The position numbers were made by a program, and so were the translations under genes. 64,000 bases of DNA from Streptomyces olivaceus (lineage in GTDB: Bacteria > Actinomycetota > Actinomycetes > Streptomycetales > Streptomycetaceae): NCBI RefSeq assembly GCF_000721235.1, contig NZ_JOFH01000003.1:124001-188000 (forward strand). Direction: 5' to 3'. Numbering within the stretch: position 1 is the first letter of the stretch; each line of letters begins with the position of its first letter. The notes under the pieces are model-generated. The model made no database searches and was not told where the DNA came from. It was given only the letters and a program-made list of their open reading frames with translations. Positions 33,966 to 42,992 of the stretch are shown one piece after another.

Positions 33966-36095
33966 ATGACCGCCAGCGATGCCGTCCTGGGCGCTCCCGT
34001 CGAGCGCCGGGAGGGGCGGGAGAAGGTCACCGGCGCCGCCCCGTACGCCGCCGAGTACGACGCGCCGGGCCGCGCGCAGGCCTGGCCGGTGCCGGCGACG
34101 GTCGCGCGCGGCCGGGTCACCGGTGTCGACGCCGCTCCCGCACTCGCGCTGCCCGGCGTTCTCGCGGTGCTCACGCACGAGAACGCGCCCCGCCTCGGCG
34201 ACCCCGACGACCCGACCCTGTCCGTACTGCAGGGACCGCACGTCCCGCACCGGGGCTGGTTCGTGGGCCTGGTGGTGGCCGAGACGCTGGAGGCGGCCCG
34301 GGCCGGCGCCGCCGCCGTACGGGTCGCCTACGAGACCGAGCCCCACGACGTGACGCTCACCGCCGCGCACTCGGGGGCGTACGTGCCCGAGTCGGCGAAC
34401 GGAGGCTTCCCCGCCGCCACCGAGCACGGAGACCCCGACGGCGCCTTCGCCTCCTCGGCGCACCGGGTCGACGTCGAGTACACGGTGCCGCCGCTGCACA
34501 ACCACCCGATGGAGCCGCACACCAGCACGGCGCACTGGGACGGCGACCGGCTGGTCGTGCACTCCTCCAGCCAGGGCACCACGGCGGTGCAGAAGGAACT
34601 GGCGCGCCTGTTCCGGCTGGCCGAGGACCGGATCACGGTGCGCGCGGAGCACGTGGGCGGCGGGTTCGGCTCCAAGGGGACGCCGCGCCCCGATGTGGTG
34701 CTCGCGGCGATGGCGGCGCGGGCCACCGGGCGACCGGTGACCGTCGCGCTGCCGCGCCGCTACCTGCCCGCCGTGGTCGGGCACCGCGCCCCGACCCTGC
34801 ACCGGCTGCGCCTCGGCGCCGACGGCGGGGGCCGGCTCACCTCGCTCGTGCACGAGGTGACGACCCACACGTCGCGGGTCAAGGAGTTCGTGGAGCAGGC
34901 GGCGGTCCCCGCGCGGGTCATGTACGCCGCTCCCGCCCTGCGCACGGTCCACCGCGTGGCGGCGCTGGACGTACCCACGCCCTCCTGGATGCGGGCCCCG
35001 GGCGAGTGCCCCGGCATGTACGCCCTGGAGTCGGCCATGGACGAACTGGCCGTCGAACTCGGCGTGGACCCGGTGGAGCTGAGGGTCCGCAACGAACCGG
35101 AGACCGAGCCCGACAGCGGGAAGCCCTACAGCAGCCGCCATCTGGTGGAGTGTCTGCGCGAGGGCGCCCGCCGCTTCGGCTGGGAGGGGCGCGATCCGCG
35201 GCCCCGCTCCGGCGCCGCCGGCTCCCTGCTGATCGGCAGCGGGGTGGCCTCGGCCACCTATCCGGTGCTGGTGTCGCCGTGCGTGGCGTCGGCGCGGGCC
35301 CTGCCCGAGGGCGGTTTCCTGGTACGGGTCAACGCCACCGACATCGGCACGGGCGCCCGGACGGTGCTCGCGCAGGTGGCGGCGGACGCCCTGGGCAGCC
35401 CGCTGGAGCGGGTGCGGATCGAGGTCGCCGACAGCGGTATCGGGTTCGCCCCGATGGCGGGCGGCTCCTCGGGCACGGCGTCCTGGGGGTCGGCCGTGCA
35501 CGAGGCGTGCGCCCGGTTGGCCGGAATGCTGGCGGAGCGCTCGGGGCCGCTGCCCGACGAGGGGGTCTCGGCCGAGGCCGACACCTCCGGGACGGTGGAC
35601 GCCGAGAGCCCCTACGCCCGGCACGCGTTCGGCGCCCACTTCGCCGAGGTGGGCGTGGACACCGTCTCCGGCGAGGTCCGGGTGACCCGGCTCCTGGGCG
35701 TGTTCGCCGCGGGGCGCATCCTGAACGCCCGTACGGCGCGCTCCCAGTTCATCGGGGGCATGACGATGGGCCTGGGCATGGCGCTGACCGAGGACAGCAC
35801 GGTGGACCCGGAGTTCGGCGACTTCGTCCAGCGCGACCTGGCCGCCTACCACGTGCCCGCGCACGCCGACGTCGCGGCCGTGGAGGCCCACTGGATCGAC
35901 GAGGAGGACGGTCACCTCAACCCCATGGGCAGCAAGGGGATCGGTGAGATCGGGATCGTGGGCTCGGCGGCGGCCGTCGGCAACGCCGTCCACCACGCGA
36001 CCGGCATCCGGTTCCGCGAACTGCCGCTCACGCCCGACCGGGTGCTCACGGCACTGCTGGAGCACGGGCACCCCGCGGGCACGCTGGGAGTGTGA
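33966..36095 (+). CDS. molybdenum hydroxylase catalytic subunit (YagR/XdhA-like)
   Basis: The 709-residue subunit holds the molybdopterin site. Family landmarks are HNHPMEPHTSTAHWDGDRL, GGGFGSKG, WMRAPGECPGMYALE and the C-terminal GSKGIGEIGIVGSAAA, whose Glu should be the catalytic base. The likely substrates are aldehydes or aromatic heterocycles, as for the YagTSR/PaoABC aldehyde oxidoreductase. A 26-bp gap with GAGGAG separates it from the FAD-subunit gene. No dedicated cofactor-insertion (XdhC/PaoD-type) gene follows. Confidence 0.92.
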   Translation: MTASDAVLGAPVERREGREKVTGAAPYAAEYDAPGRAQAWPVPATVARGRVTGVDAAPALALPGVLAVLTHENAPRLGDPDDPTLSVLQGPHVPHRGWFVGLVVAETLEAARAGAAAVRVAYETEPHDVTLTAAHSGAYVPESANGGFPAATEHGDPDGAFASSAHRVDVEYTVPPLHNHPMEPHTSTAHWDGDRLVVHSSSQGTTAVQKELARLFRLAEDRITVRAEHVGGGFGSKGTPRPDVVLAAMAARATGRPVTVALPRRYLPAVVGHRAPTLHRLRLGADGGGRLTSLVHEVTTHTSRVKEFVEQAAVPARVMYAAPALRTVHRVAALDVPTPSWMRAPGECPGMYALESAMDELAVELGVDPVELRVRNEPETEPDSGKPYSSRHLVECLREGARRFGWEGRDPRPRSGAAGSLLIGSGVASATYPVLVSPCVASARALPEGGFLVRVNATDIGTGARTVLAQVAADALGSPLERVRIEVADSGIGFAPMAGGSSGTASWGSAVHEACARLAGMLAERSGPLPDEGVSAEADTSGTVDAESPYARHAFGAHFAEVGVDTVSGEVRVTRLLGVFAAGRILNARTARSQFIGGMTMGLGMALTEDSTVDPEFGDFVQRDLAAYHVPAHADVAAVEAHWIDEEDGHLNPMGSKGIGEIGIVGSAAAVGNAVHHATGIRFRELPLTPDRVLTALLEHGHPAGTLGV

Positions 36096-36107
36096 GCGCG
36101 GCACGGC

Positions 36108-36153
36108 GGTGTGGTCCGCGCCGGGCGGCCTTCTTCCCGGCGCGGACCACACC
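36108..36153. terminator. bidirectional terminator after the molybdenum hydroxylase operon
   Basis: An 18-bp perfect stem (36108-36125 with 36136-36153) has a 10-base loop, and further imperfect pairing extends outward. It lies between convergent genes. Confidence 0.75.
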
Positions 36154-36198
36154 GTGCCGCAGGGTCCGGGCGCTGATGCCGCGGTGTTCCGGGCGCCG

Positions 36199-37680
36199 CT
36201 ACTTTGCCGCTGCCACCCGGCGGCGGACGGGCCGGCGCCGCGCGGTGTCCTGCGAGGCCACCCGTACGCACAGAGCCGTCAGCGCGACGAGCGCGGCGGC
36301 CACGGCCACGGCGACGGCGAGCCAGGCGGGGGCCATGGCCAGGTCGGTGACCGGGGAGACCCGTGCCGTGGGCGTCGCGCCGCCGTAGAGCTTCGCCGCC
36401 GCCAGTGCCGCCGGTGCCACGACCGCCGCGGCGAGCAGCGGGACGGCCGGGCGCACCGTCAGGAGCAGGGCCAGCACCAGGCAGAGTGCCGACAGGCCGA
36501 GGGCGACCCCGTAGGCGCGGGCCGAGGCGTCGGCGCGGTGCAGGGGGAAGAAGGCCACGCCGCATCCGGCGAGAACGGCGACGGTGAGCCAGGCGGGCCA
36601 GGCCGGTCCCCGGGCCGATCGGCGCACCGGAGATTTCTTGCCATCGGCACGTGCCGGACGACTCATGCCAACGTCACGCTCCGTAGCATTCGGGTCGCGG
36701 TCGCGCGCCGCCGGACTTCCGTCGGCCGCACGGTCCTGTGCCCGGTCGTCATCCGGGCCGCGGCGGCCGGTGCGCCGGAGTCCGCGGCGCTCGCGGCCCC
36801 GACGGGCCGCGGCGGCGAAGACGCCGTCGCGCGGCGGGTGTTGGTCGCCTTCACCGGCGTCCTCCGCCCCGGGGGCCTCGGCCGCGTCGCGGGCCGCCCG
36901 CAACTGCCGGGCGTCGGGGCTCTCCTCGCGTACGTGGCCGTCCTCGCCGAGCCGGCCGATCAGTTCGACGAGTTCCTCGACGGGCCGCCCGGTGGCCGCC
37001 GCCTGTACGGCGGCCTGCCCGCAGTGCGGTTCCAGGGACGTGCGGTGCAGCAGGCCCATCAGCCTGGTCACGTCCTCCACGGAGCGGCTCTCCGCCGCGG
37101 CCCGGATCGCCTCGTCCGCGCTGTCCGGGTGGCGCGGCGGCCTGGTCAGCAGGCCGACCAGCCGGGTCACGTCCTCCACGGACCTGTTGACCCCGACCGC
37201 GCGGAGCGCGTCGACGGTGGCCTGCGCGTATTTCGGGGACTGCTCCAGCGTCGTGATGAGGTCGACGACCTCCTCCAGCGGCCGGTCGGCGACGGCGGCG
37301 CGTACCAGGTCACCGACGGGGTCTCCGTACGCCCGGTCCGCCGGGTCTGCCTCGGGGGCCTCGCGGCGGTCCTCCGCTCGCGGTGCGGCCGTCCCACCGG
37401 GGCCGGGGCGGTCGGCGCCGGGGAGCCCGCGGCCGGCGGGGTCGGGGGCGCTGAACTCGGGTTCGCGCAGGTCGGGATCGGGATCGAGATCGAGGAGGTC
37501 GTCGTCGTCCAGGCCGGTCCCCCAGACGTCCGCGTCCCGGCCGTCCGGCTGGGCGGTGGTCCGCGGCCGCGTGCCGGGCGGCCGTGCCGTACCGGTCGTC
37601 GTGGTCGTCTCGCCCGTGGGCAGATCCAGGGCGGATATGGAGTACTCGGGCGAACGGGGTGATGAAGAGCCTGTGGTCAT
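36199..37680 (-). CDS. membrane protein with four helical repeats
   Basis: ATG 37680 with GGAGAG upstream gives 493 residues. A Thr/Pro/Asp-rich disordered head (1-120) leads into four repeats of about 33-38 residues (126-245) built on the consensus RAAAxxRSVEDVTRLxGLL. A basic linker and about four membrane helices (360-480, for example LTVAVLAGCGVAFFPL) follow, with an Arg-rich end. The repeats look like short alpha-solenoid units exposed to the cytoplasm. I do not recognise a named family; similar proteins are, as I recall, confined to Streptomyces. Confidence 0.75.
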   Translation of the reverse strand: MTTGSSSPRSPEYSISALDLPTGETTTTTGTARPPGTRPRTTAQPDGRDADVWGTGLDDDDLLDLDPDPDLREPEFSAPDPAGRGLPGADRPGPGGTAAPRAEDRREAPEADPADRAYGDPVGDLVRAAVADRPLEEVVDLITTLEQSPKYAQATVDALRAVGVNRSVEDVTRLVGLLTRPPRHPDSADEAIRAAAESRSVEDVTRLMGLLHRTSLEPHCGQAAVQAAATGRPVEELVELIGRLGEDGHVREESPDARQLRAARDAAEAPGAEDAGEGDQHPPRDGVFAAAARRGRERRGLRRTGRRGPDDDRAQDRAADGSPAARDRDPNATERDVGMSRPARADGKKSPVRRSARGPAWPAWLTVAVLAGCGVAFFPLHRADASARAYGVALGLSALCLVLALLLTVRPAVPLLAAAVVAPAALAAAKLYGGATPTARVSPVTDLAMAPAWLAVAVAVAAALVALTALCVRVASQDTARRRPVRRRVAAAK

Positions 37681-37886
37681 GATCTCTCCGTGTGTTGGGG
37701 TGCGGCCGCCCTGCGTCCCCGACATGCGACACGCGCTGTGTGCTGACCATTACTAAGCACGTCTACGCCGCCCTGCCACTCCGGGTGGGCCACAGGGATG
37801 AGAGGACCCGGCCGCCGGTCTTGCCGCCGCCCCGAGCGGGCATCCGCTGGAGGAGGCGCGCGCCGCGCGCCGAGGAGGAGGGCCCG

Positions 37887-38213
37887 GTGGACACGACCAC
37901 GGTGGTGTTGGTGGCGGTGGTGCTGCTGGCGGCGCTGGCCCTGGCAGGGGCCGTGGCGCTCCTGGTGCGGCTGGTGCGCACCCGGCGGGACCTCAGGCGG
38001 GCCGGACTTCCCACGGGCCCGCGCTGGGTCTTCTGGGGTGCCGTCCTCTATCTGGTGCTCCCGGCGGACCTGCTGCCCGATCCGGTCTATCTCGACGACA
38101 TCGGTGTGTTGTTCGTCGCACTGCGGTCCCTGCGCGGCCCGCTGGGCGGCTCGAACGGTGGCGTCGACCTGCAGCGGGGACGATCATGCCCGCCGGATGG
38201 TTACGCAAAGTAA
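37887..38213 (+). CDS. DUF1232-like small membrane protein
   Basis: The GTG at 37887 has GAGGAGGA upstream and gives 108 residues. A long N-terminal membrane helix (TTTVVLVAVVLLAALALAGA) is followed by the DUF1232 (YkvA) signature: WGAVLYLVLPADLLPDPVYLDDIG, with the characteristic PxDLxPD. DUF1232 proteins are small membrane proteins of unknown role. It lies just upstream of the graspetide genes, separated by 119 bp. Confidence 0.82.
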   Translation: MDTTTVVLVAVVLLAALALAGAVALLVRLVRTRRDLRRAGLPTGPRWVFWGAVLYLVLPADLLPDPVYLDDIGVLFVALRSLRGPLGGSNGGVDLQRGRSCPPDGYAK

Positions 38214-38332
38214 GGAAACCAATCACCCGTTCGAATCGTATAAGTCCTTGGGAGCCGGCGAAAGTCGGCCTACCGGGAGGCGACGCGCAGCGGCCGTCCT
38301 CCACTTCGGGGAGCACCGACCAGGGAGAGACG

Positions 38333-38524
38333 ATGCAACCGTTCGCGCTGAACTACGCCCGGCCGGCCGTGGAGTTGGAAGCGACCACTCCGTACGTCTA
38401 CGACTCCGGGCAGCAGTTGAACGTGTTGTGGGACGGGCGGGCGGCCGCCTGCGACCACGCCCTGCTGAGAGAGCTGGGCACGACGACCTCCACCGCGGGG
38501 TCGAAGACCCACTTCGACGACTGA
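38333..38524 (+). CDS. tgmA: graspetide precursor peptide (ATP-grasp-modified RiPP)
   Basis: The 63-residue peptide starts at ATG 38333 behind AGGGAGA. The leader contains the conserved PFALNYARP (3-11) and TPYVYDSG (19-26), which match the family annotated as ATP-grasp-modified RiPP (GRASP_targ). The C-terminal core TTTSTAGSKTHFDD (50-63) offers Thr, Ser and Lys as nucleophiles and Asp62/Asp63 as carboxyl partners for ester or amide cross-links. The ligase gene follows 16 bp later. A TATAAG at 38239 could be the -10 element. The mature product is unknown. Confidence 0.88.
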   Translation: MQPFALNYARPAVELEATTPYVYDSGQQLNVLWDGRAAACDHALLRELGTTTSTAGSKTHFDD

Positions 38525-38540
38525 ACACGGGCCGACCGGA

Positions 38541-39524
38541 ATGACCGTACTGATCCTGACCAGCGAAGAGGACGTCACCGCCGACATGGTGGTGGTGCAC
38601 CTGAACGCGTCGTCGGTCCCGGTGGTCCGACTGGACCCCGCGGACCTGACCGAATCGGTGGCGCTCTCGGGCGAGTTCGTGCACGGCTCCTTCCGGGGCC
38701 ATCTGTCCGCCGGGGAGCGCCTGGTGAGCATCGGCGGGCTGCGGTCCGTCTGGCTGCGCCGGCCGGGCGGCCCGGCCGCGCGGGCCGCCGAACCGTCGGC
38801 GTGGCTGACCGAGGAGTCGGGCCAGGCCCTCTACGGCATGCTCCGGGGCAGCGGGGCACGCTGGATGAACCAGCCCGACGCCGCGCACCGGGCCCGCTAC
38901 AAGCCCTGGCAGCTGCGGCTGGCCCAGCAGTGCGGGCTGCCGGTGCCCGCCACGCTGATCACGACGTTTCCGCGGGCGGCACGGGAGTTCGCCGAACGCT
39001 ATCCGGACCTGGTGGTCAAACCCGTCTCGGGTGCGCATCCGCAGGACCCGCCCCTGGCGGTGCCGACCAGCCGGGTTCCACCCGAGGCCGACTTCTCCGC
39101 CGTCGCGCACGGACCGACGCTGCTGCAGCGCCGGGTCGCCAAACGTGCCGACATCCGGCTGACGGCTGTCGGCGACGAGCTGCTGGCCGCCCGCAAGACG
39201 ACCGCGCACCCGGATCCCGACGAGGTGGACGTGCGCTTCGCGGCGTCGGCCGAGCCGTGGCGGCCCGTCGAGGTCCCCCCGCGGGTCGCCGAGTCGGTCC
39301 GGTCCTATCTCCGGGCCGCGGAACTGGCGTACGGCGCTCTCGACTTCGCCGAGGACGGGGACGGCACCTGGTGGTTCCTGGAGTGCAACCAGTCGGGGCA
39401 GTTCGGCTTCGTCGAGGTGGACACGGGCCAGCCGATCGCCCGCACCATCGCCGAGTGGCTGGCCCGGCCGGGGCCGGGCGACGCGATGCCGTCCGGGCCC
39501 CCGGGCGCCACGGCAGTGGGCTGA
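38541..39524 (+). CDS. tgmB: ATP-grasp ribosomal peptide maturase
   Basis: The 327-residue ligase belongs to the MvdD/PsnB-like ATP-grasp group. Visible landmarks are VWLRRPG (about 72-78), RYKPWQLRLAQQCGLPVP, VVKPVSG, LLQRRVAKRADIRLTAVG (leader/ATP region) and the Mg-binding ECNQSGQFGFVE near residue 285. It would activate Asp side chains of TgmA as acyl-phosphates and close them onto Thr, Ser or Lys. No methyltransferase, protease or transporter gene adjoins, so this is a minimal two-gene graspetide locus. Confidence 0.9.
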   Translation: MTVLILTSEEDVTADMVVVHLNASSVPVVRLDPADLTESVALSGEFVHGSFRGHLSAGERLVSIGGLRSVWLRRPGGPAARAAEPSAWLTEESGQALYGMLRGSGARWMNQPDAAHRARYKPWQLRLAQQCGLPVPATLITTFPRAAREFAERYPDLVVKPVSGAHPQDPPLAVPTSRVPPEADFSAVAHGPTLLQRRVAKRADIRLTAVGDELLAARKTTAHPDPDEVDVRFAASAEPWRPVEVPPRVAESVRSYLRAAELAYGALDFAEDGDGTWWFLECNQSGQFGFVEVDTGQPIARTIAEWLARPGPGDAMPSGPPGATAVG

Positions 39525-39590
39525 GCGGGCCTCACGTGTGAGGGCGCCGGCCCCGGGGCCGTTACCGGGCGCCTCCCGGGTGGCGGCCCG

Positions 39591-39800
39591 TCAGCGCGGG
39601 CCGGGCAGCATGGCCGTGCGCTGCCAGCCGCCGCCCGGCGACGGCTGCCGTTCGGCGCCGGGCAGGTGCCCGGGCGCGTGCAACGGACGCATCGCCACCT
39701 CCAGTTCCCTGCTCACGCGCTCGGCGTCCCGCCGCACCTGCTCGGGAATGTCACCGCGTTCGGCGACGAGTCGGTCGTAGATGGGGGAATCCTGGAACAC
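39591..39800 (-). CDS. small conserved hypothetical protein
   Basis: A GTG at 39800 opens a 69-residue frame beginning MFQDSPIYDRLVAERGDIP (M from GTG). The first 45 residues are charged and helical with an IYDRLVAERG motif that I associate with many Streptomyces short proteins. The tail is Pro/Gly-rich. A weak GAAAGG lies rather far upstream, and TTGACG sits just before the start, so the initiation site is not certain. It is convergent with tgmB. Confidence 0.65.
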   Translation of the reverse strand: MFQDSPIYDRLVAERGDIPEQVRRDAERVSRELEVAMRPLHAPGHLPGAERQPSPGGGWQRTAMLPGPR

Positions 39801-39924
39801 CCGTCAACGCGCCTTTCGTGTCGTCCGCCCCCGCTCGGAGGCGCGACTGAGCAGTCTAGGCGTCCGTTCACGCCGCGGTGCGCATTCCGTCAGGATGTGA
39901 ACGACGGTCCGGTCCGCGGTCGGC

Positions 39925-40425
39925 TCAGGCGCCCGTGGTGGAGCCGGGCCGCACGATCATGAGGATCGTCACCGTGGCCCACAGCAGGTTGAACAGACCG
40001 GTGAACATGGCCAGCCGGGCCGTCGCGGCGCGCTCGACGGGGCGCCCTCCGGTGAGCTGTTCCAGCAGCTCCTCCTGGCGCGGCAGGACGAAGGCGGCGA
40101 GCAGACCGGCGGCGACGGCGGTCAGCGTGATGGAGGCGATGAGCCAGGCGTCCTGCAGCACGCCCATCGCGGCGGCCGTGGCGAAGCCGAGGACGGGCAC
40201 CGCGATGCCGAGCCCCGCGTAGACCCGGCAGATGCGGTGCAGGAGCCGGACCGTGCCCGCCTCCCCGGCCGTGTCCGCACTCGCGGCCGGGGTCGCGGGT
40301 ACGACGGCGGGCAGGGCCGCCGTCGCCTTCCGCGCGGCCGCCGGGAACATGCTGGCGGCCACGGTGACGGGGCCGACGGCGATGATGGCGGCAAGGACGT
40401 GGAGGGACAGCAGGATCTTGGTCAT
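39925..40425 (-). CDS. DUF2269-like integral membrane protein
   Basis: The 166-residue protein has four predicted membrane helices: ILLSLHVLAAIIAVGPVTVA, a pair around IAVPVLGFATAAAMGV and SITLTAVAAGLLAAFVL, and LFNLLWATVTILMIV. The opening LHVLAAIIAVGP is typical of DUF2269-type proteins. An Ala/Pro-rich loop separates helices 1 and 2. Function is unknown. The 294-bp gap to the next gene shows nothing else that I can support. Confidence 0.75.
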   Translation of the reverse strand: MTKILLSLHVLAAIIAVGPVTVAASMFPAAARKATAALPAVVPATPAASADTAGEAGTVRLLHRICRVYAGLGIAVPVLGFATAAAMGVLQDAWLIASITLTAVAAGLLAAFVLPRQEELLEQLTGGRPVERAATARLAMFTGLFNLLWATVTILMIVRPGSTTGA

Positions 40426-40719
40426 CGTTCGGGGCTCCGGGAGGCGGGAGGGTCGGCGTGCGGTGCTCGGGAAGCAACGCTAGAAATCCGCCGGGTGATC
40501 GCCCAGGGGCGAAAACGACAGCTTCCAACGGGTTCTCGCCAGCACTCCCCCAGCACGTGCGCGGCACCGTCCCGGCACCGCTGTCGGGGCTCCCACCAGG
40601 GCACTCGGCGGGAGCGTCCGACGGCGCGCGGAGGAACACGACGGGCCCGCGACGGGGATCGGCGCGGCGAGTGGCGCGCCGGCCCCGACGCGGGCCCGGG
40701 AAGGTGCGGTCCAGCTGTG

Positions 40720-40986
40720 TCAGACGGCCAGTGACAGGCCGCTCTCGGCCTCGGGGTCCGCCGCCGCGCCTGCCTCCGGGGCCGTGCGCCCCTTGGCGAG
40801 CAGCAGCGCGTCCGCCTTGCGCACCGCGTCGTGCACGCTGGTCGTCGCCATCATCACGCACAGCGTGTAACTGGCGTCCGCCAGTTCCCTCGCGGCCGCG
40901 GGCGTCTCCCGTTCCGCCTGAGCGATCCGCAGCGACGCGTACCGCGTCAGCAACTCCCTGACGACCTTCGGGTCCGGCTCGAGCAC
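40720..40986 (-). CDS. DUF5133-family protein
   Basis: The GTG at 40986 with GAGAGGGG upstream gives 88 residues. An ATG/GTG further upstream would add a head without similarity. The body, PDPKVVRELLTRYASLRIAQ, then ADASYTLCVMMATTSVHDAV, fits the short helical DUF5133 family of Streptomyces. These are often regulated under developmental or stress control, but the function is unknown. Confidence 0.8.
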   Translation of the reverse strand: MLEPDPKVVRELLTRYASLRIAQAERETPAAARELADASYTLCVMMATTSVHDAVRKADALLLAKGRTAPEAGAAADPEAESGLSLAV

Positions 40987-41167
40987 GAAGCGCCCCTCTC
41001 TCGGGTTTTCGCTGCGTATGCCCGGACCCGCTCGGAACAATCACACCGCGCACGCGCCGGCGCACGTTTGACCAGATTCCGTCGTCCGGTGTCCGAGTGC
41101 CATCGGAAACAGCGGACGACTCGGTGGGGAGCGGGTGCGACGGCCGGGCGGACGGCAGGGGTCGCGG

Positions 41168-42937
41168 TCAGGCGACCTGCCCGCCGTGCAGCGCCGTGTA
41201 CGCCCCTCCCCCGGCCATGAGTTCCTCGTGGGTGCCGGTCTCCAGGACGCGGCCCTCGCCCATCACCACGATGCGGTCGGCGCCCCGCACGGTGGACAGC
41301 CGGTGGGCCACGACGAACGTCGTGCGTCCCCGCAGCAGCCGGGCCAGCGCCTGCTGGACGAGCGCCTCGGAGCGGGTGTCCAGGGCGGAGGTCGCCTCGT
41401 CCAGGATCAGCACCCGGGGGTCGCGGATCAGGGCGCGGGCGATGGCCAGGCGCTGGCGCTGCCCGCCGGACAACCGGGCCCCGTGCTCCCCGACCAGGGT
41501 GTCGAGGCCCCGGGGCAACCGGTCCACGAACTCCAGCGCGTTGGCGTCGCGCAGTGCGCCGCGCACCGACTCCTCGTCGGCGTCGTCCATGCCGTAGGCG
41601 ACGTTCTCCCGGACCGTGCCGTCGAAGAGGACGGACTCCTGCGGCACCACGGAGACGAAGCGCCGGTAGGTGCGCAGGTCGAGGGCGGTCATGTCGGTGC
41701 CGTCCAGCAAGAGGCGGCCCGAGGTGGGGCGCAGGAAGCCGATGAGCAGGTTGAGGACGGTGGACTTGCCGGCGCCGGACGCTCCCACCAGGGCGATCGT
41801 CTCGCCGGGTTCGACGGTCAGGGTGAAGTCGCCGACCGCGGGCCGGCCGTCACTCTCGTAGACGTGGCCGACTCCCTCGAAGGCCACGGCGCCGCGCAGG
41901 GCGGTGAGTTCCGTCTTGCCCTCGTTCTCCTCCAGTTCGGGCGCCTGGAGGACCTCGCCGACCGAACGGACGGACTCCAGGCCCTTGGTGATGACCGGGG
42001 CCAGCCCCGCCAGGGTCGTGGTGGAGGTGGTGAGCGTGGTCAGGAAGGCGCTCAGCATGACGACGTCGCCGGCGGTGACTCCCCAGACGCCGTGGTACGA
42101 GATCAGCGCGGCGCCCGCGAGGACCAGGACGCCCACCACGTTGAGCACGACCCAGGACAGCGAGGCGAAGCGGCCGTTCACGAGGTCCAGGCGCAGGCCG
42201 GAGGTGAGCAGGCGGCCCAGGGTGCCGTCCATGCGGCTCAGGGCCTTGCCCTCCAGGCCGTGGGCGCGGGTGACGGGGATGAGGCGGGTCATCTCCGTCA
42301 CCCGGGACGACAGGGTCTCGACCTCGTGCCTGAAGTGCTCGTTGTGGCTGCGCAGCCGGGCCCGCAGCCGGGCGACGAGCAGCGAGGCGGCCGGCACGAC
42401 GACGAGGAAGACGGGCAGGAACTCCGGGGTGCGCACGGCGATGATGACCAGTCCGCCGGTGAGGACGGTGAGCGCGCCGAGTCCGGTCTCGGCGGTCTGC
42501 TGCACCATCTGTTCCACCGTCTCCACGTCCCGCACGACCTTGGCCTGCAGGACCCCTGCGCTGACCCGCGCGTGGTAGCCGATGGAGAGCTGCTGCATGC
42601 GCGTGCAGAGCGCGGAGCGCAGCGTGGTGCCCATGCGGCGCACGCTGCCGTACAGGAGACGGACGTAGAGCAGGTGCAGCGGGTAGTTGACCAGCAGGAT
42701 GAACATGATCACGCCAGTGCTGGTCCACAGATCAGCGAGCGGGCCGTGCTGGACGACGGTGTCGATGATGGACGCGGTGACGAGCGGAAGCAGCCAGACG
42801 GGGCTGTGCTTGACGGTGAACACGAGCACCGCGCCCGCCAGCCGGTGGCGGTCGGCGCGGAAGAGGTAGACGAGCGTGCGTATCGGGTGTTCGCCCCGGT
42901 AGCGGTGATCGAGCGGCTTTTCCATCGACGACGCCAT
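41168..42937 (-). CDS. ABC transporter, fused permease/ATPase (exporter type)
   Basis: ATG 42937 with GGAGGA eight bases upstream gives 589 residues. Six membrane helices (first near VFTVKHSPVWLLPLVTASI) are followed by the nucleotide-binding domain with Walker A GASGAGKST, signature LSGGQRQRLA, Walker B VLILDEATSALD and switch VVAHRLSTV. It is a half-size exporter that should work as a homodimer. Substrate unknown. A repeated GCGCTTTC element lies about 35-55 bp upstream of the start and may be an operator. Confidence 0.92.
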   Translation of the reverse strand: MASSMEKPLDHRYRGEHPIRTLVYLFRADRHRLAGAVLVFTVKHSPVWLLPLVTASIIDTVVQHGPLADLWTSTGVIMFILLVNYPLHLLYVRLLYGSVRRMGTTLRSALCTRMQQLSIGYHARVSAGVLQAKVVRDVETVEQMVQQTAETGLGALTVLTGGLVIIAVRTPEFLPVFLVVVPAASLLVARLRARLRSHNEHFRHEVETLSSRVTEMTRLIPVTRAHGLEGKALSRMDGTLGRLLTSGLRLDLVNGRFASLSWVVLNVVGVLVLAGAALISYHGVWGVTAGDVVMLSAFLTTLTTSTTTLAGLAPVITKGLESVRSVGEVLQAPELEENEGKTELTALRGAVAFEGVGHVYESDGRPAVGDFTLTVEPGETIALVGASGAGKSTVLNLLIGFLRPTSGRLLLDGTDMTALDLRTYRRFVSVVPQESVLFDGTVRENVAYGMDDADEESVRGALRDANALEFVDRLPRGLDTLVGEHGARLSGGQRQRLAIARALIRDPRVLILDEATSALDTRSEALVQQALARLLRGRTTFVVAHRLSTVRGADRIVVMGEGRVLETGTHEELMAGGGAYTALHGGQVA

Positions 42938-42969
42938 CGGCGTGGTCCTCCAGGTGACCAGGGTGGGCA

Positions 42970-42992
42970 AGCGCTTTCTCCACGCGCTTTCC
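42970..42992. promoter_or_regulatory. GCGCTTTC direct repeat upstream of the ABC exporter
   Basis: GCGCTTTC occurs at 42972-42979 and 42985-42992, 13 bp apart. The first copy is part of the palindrome AAGCGCTT (42970-42977), which resembles LacI-family operators. It may control the leftward exporter gene. Confidence 0.35.

Noticed and set aside
38186..38332. N-terminal extension of the graspetide precursor
   Set aside because: It overlaps the DUF1232 gene and lacks a ribosome site. The ATG at 38333 with AGGGAGA starts right at the family's conserved leader.
40426..40719. Possible small gene in the 294-bp gap before the DUF5133 gene
   Set aside because: Frames here lack a ribosome site and show no normal amino-acid composition.
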